This document shows positions 43,526 to 52,463 of a stretch of 64,000 nucleotides of DNA, piece after piece. How positions within the stretch are numbered: position 1 is the first letter of the stretch; the number at the start of each line of letters is the position of its first letter. The stretch lies in the NCBI RefSeq assembly GCF_045291545.1, contig NZ_CP149514.1, positions 2,480,001 through 2,544,000 of the forward strand. The letters are read 5' to 3'. Below the pieces are notes generated by a model. That model saw nothing but the letters and a program-made list of their open reading frames with translations, was not told the origin of the DNA and did no database searches. Source of the DNA: Gallaecimonas sp045291545. Its GTDB lineage: Bacteria; Pseudomonadota; Gammaproteobacteria; Enterobacterales; Gallaecimonadaceae. Made by a program: the position numbers and the translations under genes.

Positions 43526-44410
43526 TTAATCCTCTTTGAGCAGCTTTAACATCACGGCTTTTTGCACGTGCAGGCGGTTCTCGGCCTGGCGTAATACGAT
43601 AGATTGTGGCCCGTCCAGCACCTCGGCGGTCACTTCCTTGCCGCGATATGCAGGCAGGCAATGCAGCAAGGCCTTAGCACCACTGCGAGCCATCAGCTCG
43701 GTGTTCACCTGATAGGGCATGAAGGTGTGCAGCACCGCTTCGGGATCTTTGTCATCCCCCATGGAGATCCAGGTATCAGTGTAGATAGCATCCACCCCCT
43801 CCAGGGCCGCCAGGCTGTGACTGACGCCAAAGCCGGTAGCGGCGATGATGTCGGCAGCCGGCTCGCAGCCTGGAGGGGTAACGATCACCATCTCCACGCC
43901 CAGCAGCTTGGCCAGGATCATCAGCGAGTGAGTGACATTATTGCCATCACCAACATAGGCGAGTTTGAGGCCATCAAGCTTACCGAACACTTCATACAGG
44001 CTCAGCATGTCGGCCAGCCCCTGACAGGGGTGGAAGCAATCAGAAAGCGCATTAATTACCGGCACAGAGCCACTACCGGCCAGCTCTTCGATGGTTTCTT
44101 GCGTGAAAGTACGGGCAACGATGGCATCGACCCAGCACGACAGGTTTTGAGCAAAGTCCGCCACCGGTTCACGTTGCCCCAAAGCACCATGGCTGGAGTC
44201 GAGATAGACCACCAAGGCCCCCAGCTGCTGCGCGCCCAGCTCGAAGGTTACGCGGGTACGCAAAGAGGGCTTTTCAAACAGCATGGCCACGGATTTCCCC
44301 GCCAGTGCCTGACGGTAATCCGCGGGGTGAGCCTTAATAACAGCGGCCTGTTGCAACAGCGCTTTAAGGTCGGCTTCTTGCCAGTCAAAATCAGATAACA
44401 GGTGTTTCAT
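43526..44410 (-). CDS. argF: Ornithine carbamoyltransferase
   Basis: 294 residues from the ATG with GAGG upstream; an in-frame extension of six residues overlaps argB. Ornithine-side signature HCLPAYRGKEV and DGNNVTHSL are normal. The carbamoyl-phosphate loop reads EKPSLRTR where most ornithine enzymes have STRT; SLRT also occurs in some ornithine and in acetyl-/succinylornithine carbamoyltransferases. Since argE (deacetylase) is present, ornithine remains the likely substrate. Converts ornithine to citrulline. Confidence 0.92.
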   Translation of the reverse strand: MKHLLSDFDWQEADLKALLQQAAVIKAHPADYRQALAGKSVAMLFEKPSLRTRVTFELGAQQLGALVVYLDSSHGALGQREPVADFAQNLSCWVDAIVARTFTQETIEELAGSGSVPVINALSDCFHPCQGLADMLSLYEVFGKLDGLKLAYVGDGNNVTHSLMILAKLLGVEMVIVTPPGCEPAADIIAATGFGVSHSLAALEGVDAIYTDTWISMGDDKDPEAVLHTFMPYQVNTELMARSGAKALLHCLPAYRGKEVTAEVLDGPQSIVLRQAENRLHVQKAVMLKLLKED

Positions 44411-44417
44411 CAGAACC

Positions 44418-45164
44418 TCAGGGTGCAATCAGGGTGCCGGTGCTACCGGTGGTCAGTGAACTGGTATCACGCCAGGATGCCAGCCGTACCGCCCGCCCCA
44501 GTTGCCGGGCCGCTTCCAGCGCCGCATCCACTTTGACCACCATGCCGCCGGTGATCACACTTTGTTGCTTAAGCTGATGGATCTGTTCGCCGGATAATGA
44601 CGCCAGCCGGTTACCTTTACCGTCCAACACACCGCTGACATCCGTTAGCAGTAACAGCTCGGCATCGAGCACCTGGGCGACCATGGCGGCGGCCTCATCA
44701 GCATTGATATTGAGCAGATTGCCGTCGGCATCCGCAGCAATGGAGCTGACCACCGGCATAAATCCCCCTTGCAGCAGCAGCGACAGCAAGGTCGCATTGC
44801 CACCGGTCAGGGTACCTACCGCGCCCCACTCTTCACCGGCCGGTTCAGCGCTGGCAATACCGTCCGCCAGGGCCAAGCCCACCGGCTGACCCCCGAGCGC
44901 GCGCAGACGCGCCACCAGCGTTTTGTTTACTTCGCCAGCCAGGGTTGCAACAACCAGTGGCAAGCTGGCTTCACAGGTAATGCGCTTACCATTGCGTTTT
45001 GCCGGAGTAATACCCGCCTGACGCAACACCGCATCAACGCGGTCACCACCGCCGTGCACCAACACCAATGGCTGCTCCATGGCAACCAATGCCGCTAATA
45101 GCGTTTGTAATACCGGCCCCGCATCCAGCGCGGCGCCGCCAAGTTTGACGACTAAAGGATTCAT
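44418..45164 (-). CDS. argB: Acetylglutamate kinase
   Basis: 248 residues from MNPLVVKLGGAALDAG, with GGAGG five bases before the ATG. Amino-acid kinase fold: VKLGGAA, LVHGGGDRVD and a C-terminal GGMVVKVDAALEA. The short length without an N-terminal extension resembles the E. coli enzyme, which is not inhibited by arginine. The start overlaps the argC stop by 4 bp. Confidence 0.95.
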   Translation of the reverse strand: MNPLVVKLGGAALDAGPVLQTLLAALVAMEQPLVLVHGGGDRVDAVLRQAGITPAKRNGKRITCEASLPLVVATLAGEVNKTLVARLRALGGQPVGLALADGIASAEPAGEEWGAVGTLTGGNATLLSLLLQGGFMPVVSSIAADADGNLLNINADEAAAMVAQVLDAELLLLTDVSGVLDGKGNRLASLSGEQIHQLKQQSVITGGMVVKVDAALEAARQLGRAVRLASWRDTSSLTTGSTGTLIAP

Positions 45165-46177
45165 AGGGCCTCCCATCCATAGCCCGGCAGAGGCCGCAAA
45201 TGAAAATCAAAGTGAAGATTGACGCACTCCAGCGCTTGACTGGCTGCACCTTTGAGCAGGTTGTCTATGGCTGACGTCACCACCACCAACTGGCGCTGCT
45301 GATCCACTGCCCAGCCGATCTGGGCATAGGGGGTGTGTGCGACGTTTTTAATCGCCGGTGCTTGCTGGCGCAGATCGCCACTGAGTTGCACCGACGGATG
45401 CTGCTGGTAGGCCTGCTGATAGCATTGGTCGACATCAGCCTGATTTAAGCCAACGGTCACCGGCACCGTAATGGTGGCCAGAATGCCCCGATCAAATGCT
45501 CCGAGATGCGGCGTAAACAACACATCGCAGCCCAGGTGTTGGGCGATCTCCGGCTGGTGCCGATGGCTCAGCACGCCATAAGGGCTGAGGCTGACTTCAC
45601 AAAACTGAGTATGCGGTTTATTGCTCTTCCCGGCCCCTGACACGCCACTGACGGCATTGATCACCGGCAGGCCACTGATCACCCCGGCTTCAGCCAAGGG
45701 TTTGAGCGCCAGCAGGCTGGCCGTGGGGTAGCAACCCGGCGCGGCAATCAAGCGGCTGTTGCTAATAGCCTGGTCATTCCAGCCCACCAGGCCATAAGCC
45801 GCTTTAGCCAGCAGCTGTGAGGCCGGGTGCTCAAAACCATAAAAAGCCGGATACGCGGCGGCCGCTAGGCGAAAACCGCCGGACAAATCAACAATCAACG
45901 CCGATGAAGCCTGTAACAAGGCCGGCACCAGTTCGGCCGACGCTTGGTGCGGTGTTGCCAGCAGGATCACCTGCGCCTGCGCTGCCGCCGCCAGTATGTG
46001 TTCGGGCTCACCATCTTCAATGATTCCGGGAATGCCCAGTGGTAACGGCTGGCCGGCATTAGCCGAACCGGCAGAAGCAAAAACACGGCTCAGTTGCAGT
46101 TTGGGGTGGCTGGCAACCAGCTTGCACAATTCCTGGCCGGTATAGCCGGCACCACCGATAATGAGGGTATTTAACAT
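45161..46177 (-). CDS. argC: N-acetyl-gamma-glutamyl-phosphate reductase
   Basis: 338 residues with the NADP-binding GGAGYTGQELCKLV and catalytic cysteine in APGCYPTASLLAL. It is the first gene of the leftward arginine operon and faces argE across a 193-bp control region with two ARG boxes. Confidence 0.96.
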   Translation of the reverse strand: MLNTLIIGGAGYTGQELCKLVASHPKLQLSRVFASAGSANAGQPLPLGIPGIIEDGEPEHILAAAAQAQVILLATPHQASAELVPALLQASSALIVDLSGGFRLAAAAYPAFYGFEHPASQLLAKAAYGLVGWNDQAISNSRLIAAPGCYPTASLLALKPLAEAGVISGLPVINAVSGVSGAGKSNKPHTQFCEVSLSPYGVLSHRHQPEIAQHLGCDVLFTPHLGAFDRGILATITVPVTVGLNQADVDQCYQQAYQQHPSVQLSGDLRQQAPAIKNVAHTPYAQIGWAVDQQRQLVVVTSAIDNLLKGAASQALECVNLHFDFHLRPLPGYGWEAL

Positions 46178-46276
46178 GTTGTGCTCTGTGTTAACGGAAT
46201 CAATTCAGGCAAGGGTTGCCCATGCTAAGGAGGACTCAGCAGCTTGATCGTCGCCATTGATACACCGCACCGGGAT

Positions 46277-46315
46277 TGCACATTTTTATGCCTAAAACAT
46301 GGTTTTTAATTCAGT
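46277..46315. promoter_or_regulatory. Pair of ArgR operator boxes between argC and argE
   Basis: Two 18-bp boxes at 46277-46294 and 46298-46315 are separated by exactly 3 bp, the spacing of E. coli ARG box pairs. The second matches WNTGAATWWWWATTCANW well (core TGGTTTTTAATTCA); the first keeps the AT-W4-AT centre but is weaker at its edges. ArgR bound here could repress both argC and argE. Confidence 0.75.
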
Positions 46316-46370
46316 TCCGGGTAGACTAGCCCCGAAAGAATTTTAATGCAACAACTTTGAGAAGTTATTC

Positions 46371-47513
46371 ATGGATACTTTGCCCACGCTACCCCAGATG
46401 ATGCAACGGCTACTGAGCTTGCCATCCGTTTCAGCCACCGATCCGGCGCTGGACACCGGCAACAAGGCGGTTATTGAGCAATTAGCGCAATGGCTAGAGT
46501 CTTTGGGGTTTGCGGTCACCTTACAACCGGTAGCTCACAACAAGTTAAACCTGTGGGCTGAAAGAGGCAGTGGCCCCGGTGGTTTGCTGCTCACCGGCCA
46601 TGCTGACACTGTGCCGTTCGATGAAGGCAGGTGGAATAAAAATCCACTTTCGATGACCGAGATGGATGGCCGTTGGTACGGTCTGGGCGCCACCGACATG
46701 AAAGGTTTTTTTGCACTAGTACTGGAAGCCCTGCGGGACCTGGATCTCAGTCAGCTCAGTGCACCTCTGCGTGTTGCCGCCACCGCTGATGAAGAAACCA
46801 CCATGGAAGGCGCCCGCCTATTAGCGGCGGCACGGCCATTTAGCCCGGCCTTAACCATTGTTGGCGAGCCCACCGAGCTCAAGCCTATTGGCCGCCATAA
46901 AGGCCACATCAGTGCTGCTATTCGCATTATTGGCAAAAGCGGTCATTCCTCTGATCCGGCGGCCGGTATTAATGCACTGGAGCTAATGCATCAGGTGATC
47001 GGCCGGCTGCTGGTGCTCAAAGACACCTTGGCCCAGCGCTATCAAGACCCTTTGTTTGCCGTGCCTCACCCCACCCTTAACCTGGGTCATATTCACGGCG
47101 GTGATAACGCCAACCGTATTTGTGGCTGTTGTGAACTGCATCTGGACATCCGGCCCCTGCCGGGAATGAGCCTGGATGAGCTGGAGGCCTTGCTGAGCGC
47201 TGAGCTGGCGCCGCTGCATCAGCAATACCCGGGAGCACTCACTTGGCAACACCTGCACGTGCCCTGCCCGGCCTTTGTCAGCCCGGATGGTCCCTGGCAA
47301 CGCCAACTCAGCAGCCAGCTCAACAGCCCTATTGCAGCGGCCAACTATGCAACCGAGGCGCCCTTTTTTGCCGAACTGGGCGGTGAAGTACTGGTGCTGG
47401 GCCCGGGCTCAATTCGCCAAGCCCATCAGCCCGATGAATACCTTGAGCTGGCCCAGGTGCCTGCTACCGTGGCGCTACTGCGGGGCATGGTCAAGCAGCT
47501 GTGTCTCACGTAA
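46371..47513 (+). CDS. argE: Acetylornithine deacetylase
   Basis: 380 residues, M20 metallopeptidase family. Metal-site motifs GHADTVPFD, ATDMKGFFA and ATADEETTMEGA are present, and the dimerisation domain starts near GRHKGHISA. It hydrolyses N-acetylornithine. With an ArgA-like domain fused to ArgH it keeps the linear (non-recycling) pathway. It is divergent from argC, as in E. coli. Confidence 0.95.
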   Translation: MDTLPTLPQMMQRLLSLPSVSATDPALDTGNKAVIEQLAQWLESLGFAVTLQPVAHNKLNLWAERGSGPGGLLLTGHADTVPFDEGRWNKNPLSMTEMDGRWYGLGATDMKGFFALVLEALRDLDLSQLSAPLRVAATADEETTMEGARLLAAARPFSPALTIVGEPTELKPIGRHKGHISAAIRIIGKSGHSSDPAAGINALELMHQVIGRLLVLKDTLAQRYQDPLFAVPHPTLNLGHIHGGDNANRICGCCELHLDIRPLPGMSLDELEALLSAELAPLHQQYPGALTWQHLHVPCPAFVSPDGPWQRQLSSQLNSPIAAANYATEAPFFAELGGEVLVLGPGSIRQAHQPDEYLELAQVPATVALLRGMVKQLCLT

Positions 47514-47549
47514 CATCAGCTACTGCTGCTTTTTATCACAGGACCCATT

Positions 47550-48302
47550 ATGGAATGGATGGCCGATCCCAGTGCCTGGGCGGCGCTGGCCACCCTGACA
47601 CTGCTGGAAATTGTACTGGGCATCGATAACATCATCTTTATTTCGGTACTGGTTGCCAGGCTGCCCGAATCGCAACGCCAGCGTGGCCGCCTGATCGGCC
47701 TGGCGCTGGCCATGGGTACGCGCATCCTGTTGTTGCTGTCACTGGCCTGGGTGATGAGCCTGACCACGCCCTGGTTCAGTATTGCCGGCATAGCCGTAAC
47801 GGGCCGCGACACTATTTTGATCGTCGGTGGCTTATTTCTGATCTGGAAGAGTACGCACGAGATCCACAACAGCCTGGAAGGCGAGGAAGCCAGCGAACAG
47901 GCCCCCAAATCGGTAAAAATGGCCGCCATTTTGCTGCAAATCGCCCTGATTGATATTGTTTTCTCTCTGGATTCGGTGATCACGGCGGTGGGCCTGGCCA
48001 ACCATGTGGAAGTGATGATTATCGCCATCGTCCTGTCGGTACTGGTGATGATGGTTGCCGCCAAAACCATCGGCGACTTTGTTGACCGCCACCCGACCAT
48101 CAAGATGCTGGCGTTGTCGTTTCTGATCCTGGTCGGCTTCACCCTGGCGGCCGAAGGTGTTGGCCTGCACATTCCCAAAGGCTATGTGTACTTTGCCATG
48201 GCATTTTCACTGGCAGTGGAAGCGCTGAACATTCGCGCTCGCCGTCAAACCGCCAGAGCACCGGTACACCTGCGTAAACGCCCACCCGGAGATCCCGTAT
48301 GA
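47550..48302 (+). CDS. TerC-family integral membrane protein
   Basis: 250 residues with about seven membrane helices and the TerC motifs LEIVLGIDNIIFISV near the N-terminus and IDIVFSLDSVITAVG in the middle. Members are implicated in metal (manganese) export and tellurite resistance. It begins 36 bp after argE and overlaps the next gene by 4 bp, so it may belong to an argE-terC-ghrA-ppc transcription unit. Confidence 0.9.
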   Translation: MEWMADPSAWAALATLTLLEIVLGIDNIIFISVLVARLPESQRQRGRLIGLALAMGTRILLLLSLAWVMSLTTPWFSIAGIAVTGRDTILIVGGLFLIWKSTHEIHNSLEGEEASEQAPKSVKMAAILLQIALIDIVFSLDSVITAVGLANHVEVMIIAIVLSVLVMMVAAKTIGDFVDRHPTIKMLALSFLILVGFTLAAEGVGLHIPKGYVYFAMAFSLAVEALNIRARRQTARAPVHLRKRPPGDPV

Positions 48303-49216
48303 GCCTGGCCCTGATCATGCCAGACCGTAATGGCGCAGGCCTGGCCAAACGATTACAAGCGCTCGACAGCCAGCTGGACGTGCAGATCTGGCCAGCCATG
48401 ACTCGCCCGCAAGATGTCCGTATGGCCGTCTGCTGGCAACCTCCTGCCGCGGCACTGGCTTCCTTACCCTCGCTGGAGCTGGTGCAAAGCCTTGGCGCTG
48501 GCGTTGACGGCCTGGTTGAGAGCATTCCTGCCGGTGTCACCCTGTGTCGTACCGTCAGCCCATCGCTGAAAAGCGATATGCGTGACTATGTACTGCTGGC
48601 TATCCTCGCTGAACAGCGCCAATGGACAGCCATGACAGCAGCCCAACGCGCCAGGCAATGGCAGCCACAACGCTACCGCCGCGGCGGTACTGTCGGCATT
48701 ATGGGGCTCGGTGAACTGGGCCAGGCAGTTGCCCAAACCCTGGCGGGGCTGGGGTTTACCGTTAAAGGCTGGAGCCGCCAGCACAAAACCCTGGACGCTG
48801 TTGAGAGCTTTGCCGGCAACGAGCAGCTGCCAGCGTTTCTGGCCGGGCTTGATTATCTGGTTTGCCTGTTGCCGCTGACTGCCGACACCCATGGCTTGAT
48901 GAATCACACTTTTTTCCAGCAACTGACCCAGCCGACTTATCTGATCCAGGTGGGGCGAGGGCAGCAATTGGTGGAAAGCGACTTACTCTACGCGCTTGAG
49001 CAGGGGCAACTGCGCGGCGCCTGTCTCGATGTTTTTGCCAGTGAACCACTACCAACAGACAGTACCCTGTGGCAACAGCCGGGCATAACCATTACCCCAC
49101 ACTGTGCCAGTATCACCAGCGGCAAGGAGCTGGCAGCGGCCATTTATAAAAACTATCAGGCCCTGCTGGCCGGCCAAGCGCCGGCTTATCCTGTCACGCT
49201 GACCCAAGGCTATTGA
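48299..49216 (+). CDS. 2-hydroxyacid dehydrogenase, GhrA type
   Basis: 305 residues. NAD(P)-binding GIMGLGELGQAVAQTLAGLG, the catalytic arginine region QVGRGQQLVESDL and histidine in ITPHCASIT fit the D-2-hydroxyacid dehydrogenases closest to glyoxylate/hydroxypyruvate reductase A. GGAG precedes the ATG, which overlaps the terC-like stop (ATGA). ppc starts 10 bp later. Substrate is inferred from family only. Confidence 0.88.
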   Translation: MSLALIMPDRNGAGLAKRLQALDSQLDVQIWPAMTRPQDVRMAVCWQPPAAALASLPSLELVQSLGAGVDGLVESIPAGVTLCRTVSPSLKSDMRDYVLLAILAEQRQWTAMTAAQRARQWQPQRYRRGGTVGIMGLGELGQAVAQTLAGLGFTVKGWSRQHKTLDAVESFAGNEQLPAFLAGLDYLVCLLPLTADTHGLMNHTFFQQLTQPTYLIQVGRGQQLVESDLLYALEQGQLRGACLDVFASEPLPTDSTLWQQPGITITPHCASITSGKELAAAIYKNYQALLAGQAPAYPVTLTQGY

Positions 49217-49226
49217 AGGAGGAACC

Positions 49227-51839
49227 ATGGCTGACCAATACGGCGCACTTAAGCGCCAGGTACACATGCTTGGCGATATGCTGGGCCAGACCATTGCCCA
49301 TGACCAGGGTGAAGCAATTCTCGACCGCATTGAGGCCATCCGCCAATTAGCCAAAGCCGCCCGCTTTGGTGATCGCACCCAACGCGATGCGCTCTTGGAA
49401 GTGTTGACCAGCCTGCCCGACGACGAGCTGGTTCCGGTGGCTAGAGCCTTTAACCAGTTTCTGAATCTGGCCAATATTGCCGAACAGCAGTTTGCAGTGG
49501 CCAATGGCCTGGATAGCCCGGCTGACCGTCTGGATGCCTTGCTGGCGCGGCTGGGCCCGGAGCAAAAAGCCCTGCTGCCCCAGGTACTCAGCGAGATGGA
49601 TATCGAGCTGGTACTGACTGCACACCCAACAGAAGTCACCCGCCGCACCTTCATTGTCAAATACGAAGAAATCAGCCAGTGCCTGCGTGACCTGGAAAAC
49701 CCCAAGCTAAGCCCCTGGCAGCAGCAGCAGCTCAACAACAAACTGCGCCAACTGATTGCCGAAGCCTGGCACACCGACGAAATTCGCCGCGAGCGGCCAA
49801 CGCCGGTAGACGAAGCCAAATGGGGTTTTGCCACCGTTGAGAATGCGCTGTGGGAAGCCATACCGGAGTTCGTTCGCCAATTTAACGGCAAGCTGGCACA
49901 GCTGGATGTCAGCCTGCCCTGGGATAAAACCCCGGTACGCTTCGCTTCCTGGATGGGGGGTGACCGTGACGGCAACCCCTTTGTCACCGCCAGTGTCACC
50001 GAGCGGGTCATGCTGCTGTCCCGTTGGACCGCCGCCGACCTGTTCCTGCGTGATCTCAACCCGTTAATTTCCAGCTTGTCGATGAATCAGGCCAACGCCG
50101 AGATCAGCGCCATGGCCGGTGACAGCGCCGAGCCCTACCGGGCGGTGCTGCGTCAATTACGCCAGAAACTGCGTAATACCCTGAACTATATTGAAGCCAA
50201 GCTGGACAACCAAAGCGCCGACGACAGCGAACTGTTATGGCATGACGATGACTTCCTGAAACCGTTACTGGCCGTGCACCAAAGCCTGTGTGACAACCGC
50301 ATGGAAACCATTGCCAATGGCGAACTGCTGGATATGATTATCCGCATACGCTGTTTTGGCCTGCATCTGACCCGGCTCGATATTCGCCAGGATTCTGACC
50401 GCCATGCCGAAGCGCTGGATGAAATCACCCAGTATCTGGGCCTCGGCTCCTACCTGCAGTGGGATGAGCAGCAGCGTCAGCAATTTTTGCTGAGCGAACT
50501 ACAAAGTAAACGGCCGTTGCTGCCGCGCCGCTGGCAACCATCCGAAGACACCCAGGAAGTACTCGACACCTTCGCGGTAATTGCCCGCCAACCCAAGCAA
50601 GCGCTGGGGATCTACATTATTTCCATGGCCAGTACGCCATCGGATGTGCTGGCAGTGGCATTGATGTTCAAGGAAGCCGGCATGGACTGGGCAATGCCCA
50701 TCGCCCCGTTGTTTGAAACCCTTGATGACCTGAACAATGCCGCCGATGTCATTTCGGCGCTGCTGGATGTGCCCTGGTACCGTGACTATGCCAACAATCA
50801 CCAGGAAGTGATGATTGGCTACTCGGATTCCGCCAAGGATGCCGGCATGATCGCCGCGGCCTGGGCGCAATACCGGGCCCAGGAAGCGCTGGTACGCATT
50901 GGCCGGGAACGCGGCGTAACACTGCGCCTGTTCCATGGCCGGGGTGGCACCGTTGGCCGGGGTGGCGGCCCGGCCCAGGGGGCGATACTGTCACAGCCTC
51001 CCGGCTCCGTGGATGGCGGCCTGCGGGTAACGGAACAAGGTGAGATGATCCGCTTTAAGTTCGGCCAGCCCCCCATTGCCGTCAACAGCCTGCTGATCTA
51101 TACCACCGCCGTGCTGGAAGCGCGCTTACTGCCACCACCAGAGCCCGAACCGCAATGGCGCGCACTCATGGATACACTCTCTGAAGACGCCTGCAATGCT
51201 TATCGCAGTGTGGTGCGCGGCCACCCGGACTTTGTGCCCTATTTCCGTGCCGCCACGCCGGAACAGGAGCTGGGCTACCTGCCGCTGGGCAGCCGCCCCA
51301 CCAAGCGTCGCCCCAATGGCGGTGTGGAGTCTTTGCGGGCGATCCCATGGATCTTCAGCTGGACGCAAAACCGCCTGATGCTGCCGGCCTGGCTCGGTGC
51401 TGGCCAAGCCCTGAAAAACGCCATTGAGGCAGGCCAGCAAGAGCAGCTGGAAACCCTCTACCAACGCTGGCCTTTCTTTAAAGCCCGCCTGGATATGCTG
51501 GAAATGGTCTTCCTTAAAGCGGACAGTGAGCTGGCCGCTTACTATGACCAGCGACTGGTACCGGAACAGCTGTGGCCATTAGGTAAACAGCTGCGCACCC
51601 TGCTGCACCAGAGCATTCACACGCTGCTGGCGCTCTCGAAAGAAGAAAGCCTGATGGATCAGGACCCCTGGCTGCAAGAATCCATTCGCTTGCGAAATCC
51701 CTATACGGATCCGCTGAATATTCTGCAGGTAGAAACCATGCGCAGGGCCCGCAAGGGCGGCGAGATCCCCGAGCCAGTCAAACAGGCACTGATGGTGACC
51801 ATGGCCGGCATTGCCGCCGGCATGCGTAACACCGGCTGA
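49227..51839 (+). CDS. ppc: Phosphoenolpyruvate carboxylase
   Basis: 870 residues (E. coli 883). Catalytic TAHPTEVTRRT and FHGRGGTVGRGGGP are intact, as is the C-terminal RNTG. It replenishes oxaloacetate from PEP and bicarbonate. AAGGAGG lies before the ATG. ppc is also next to argE in E. coli, though there without the two intervening genes. Confidence 0.98.
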   Translation: MADQYGALKRQVHMLGDMLGQTIAHDQGEAILDRIEAIRQLAKAARFGDRTQRDALLEVLTSLPDDELVPVARAFNQFLNLANIAEQQFAVANGLDSPADRLDALLARLGPEQKALLPQVLSEMDIELVLTAHPTEVTRRTFIVKYEEISQCLRDLENPKLSPWQQQQLNNKLRQLIAEAWHTDEIRRERPTPVDEAKWGFATVENALWEAIPEFVRQFNGKLAQLDVSLPWDKTPVRFASWMGGDRDGNPFVTASVTERVMLLSRWTAADLFLRDLNPLISSLSMNQANAEISAMAGDSAEPYRAVLRQLRQKLRNTLNYIEAKLDNQSADDSELLWHDDDFLKPLLAVHQSLCDNRMETIANGELLDMIIRIRCFGLHLTRLDIRQDSDRHAEALDEITQYLGLGSYLQWDEQQRQQFLLSELQSKRPLLPRRWQPSEDTQEVLDTFAVIARQPKQALGIYIISMASTPSDVLAVALMFKEAGMDWAMPIAPLFETLDDLNNAADVISALLDVPWYRDYANNHQEVMIGYSDSAKDAGMIAAAWAQYRAQEALVRIGRERGVTLRLFHGRGGTVGRGGGPAQGAILSQPPGSVDGGLRVTEQGEMIRFKFGQPPIAVNSLLIYTTAVLEARLLPPPEPEPQWRALMDTLSEDACNAYRSVVRGHPDFVPYFRAATPEQELGYLPLGSRPTKRRPNGGVESLRAIPWIFSWTQNRLMLPAWLGAGQALKNAIEAGQQEQLETLYQRWPFFKARLDMLEMVFLKADSELAAYYDQRLVPEQLWPLGKQLRTLLHQSIHTLLALSKEESLMDQDPWLQESIRLRNPYTDPLNILQVETMRRARKGGEIPEPVKQALMVTMAGIAAGMRNTG

Positions 51840-51843
51840 ACCC

Positions 51844-51884
51844 CATGGTGGCTCCGCTTGCGTCGTTGCAGTGGAGCCACCATG
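51844..51884. repeat. 12-bp perfect inverted repeat after ppc
   Basis: CATGGTGGCTCC at 51844-51855 and GGAGCCACCATG at 51873-51884 pair perfectly around a 17-base loop, starting 4 bp after the ppc stop. No T-run follows, so it may terminate poorly or mainly stabilise the ppc mRNA end. Confidence 0.7.
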
Positions 51885-51918
51885 CTTAGCGCCCGTACTG
51901 TGAAAAGGATTTCACCCG

Positions 51919-52038
51919 ATGCCGCTATTTCCCCGGCGCAGCAAGCGCCATCAGCGTTCTGCCTCCATTGCCAGTACTTTGCTGTTTGGCGTTTTACTGT
52001 TCAGCGCTTACGCCCTGGTGCTTTACTGGTTGTCCTGA
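51919..52038 (+). CDS. Small single-span membrane protein (39 residues)
   Basis: An open frame of 39 codons starts at ATG with AAAGGA upstream. The first 15 residues are basic (PLFPRRSKRHQR), followed by one hydrophobic segment (STLLFGVLLFSAYALVLYW) running to the end, so an N-in single-span protein is predicted. It lies 79 bp after ppc and its last 16 bp overlap the 3' end of the convergent PAS gene. I do not recognise the family; coding potential rests on the Shine-Dalgarno and the clear anchor. Confidence 0.55.
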   Translation: MPLFPRRSKRHQRSASIASTLLFGVLLFSAYALVLYWLS

Positions 52039-52460
52039 ACCGCCAGGGCCATGTCCGTCATGTCGTAAATGAGTACAGCCATGTGCGTCACCTCACCGCT
52101 CAAACCGGTGATCGGAAACAAGGTCACGTTCTGATACATGAACTCAGCAGTGCCGGTAACCGGCCGGTAATTATTGAAGCGCAGCAAATAAGGGCGCTGC
52201 TGCCAGGTCATAAAGGCGCGACTTTTCAGGGTAAACACCATATCAGCCTTGCGCTGAAACCAGCTCCGGTCGATACCGTCAAAGCATTCAAACAAACTCT
52301 TTCCCCGCACCTGGCTGGGCAGCAAACCGGAATGGTTTTCCATAAAGCCATTCCAGGTCTGGATACGGTGTTCTTTATCCAGCACCATCATGCCGACATC
52401 GACATTCTGTAACAGCTCTACCAGCCAGTGAATTTCACTGATTTCCGTCAGGGTATTCAT
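52023..52460 (-). CDS. Stand-alone PAS-domain protein
   Basis: 145 residues that form one PAS domain: LLQNVDVGMMVLDKEHRIQT at the start, NGFMENHSGLLPSQVRGKSL, and a C-terminal strand pair with THMAVLIYDMTDMAL. No output domain is attached. It starts 3 bp after a response-regulator/CheC gene with GGAG before its ATG, so the two are probably cotranscribed and function together. Whether it binds a ligand or cofactor cannot be seen. Confidence 0.85.
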   Translation of the reverse strand: MNTLTEISEIHWLVELLQNVDVGMMVLDKEHRIQTWNGFMENHSGLLPSQVRGKSLFECFDGIDRSWFQRKADMVFTLKSRAFMTWQQRPYLLRFNNYRPVTGTAEFMYQNVTLFPITGLSGEVTHMAVLIYDMTDMALAVQDNQ

Positions 52461-52463
52461 GGC

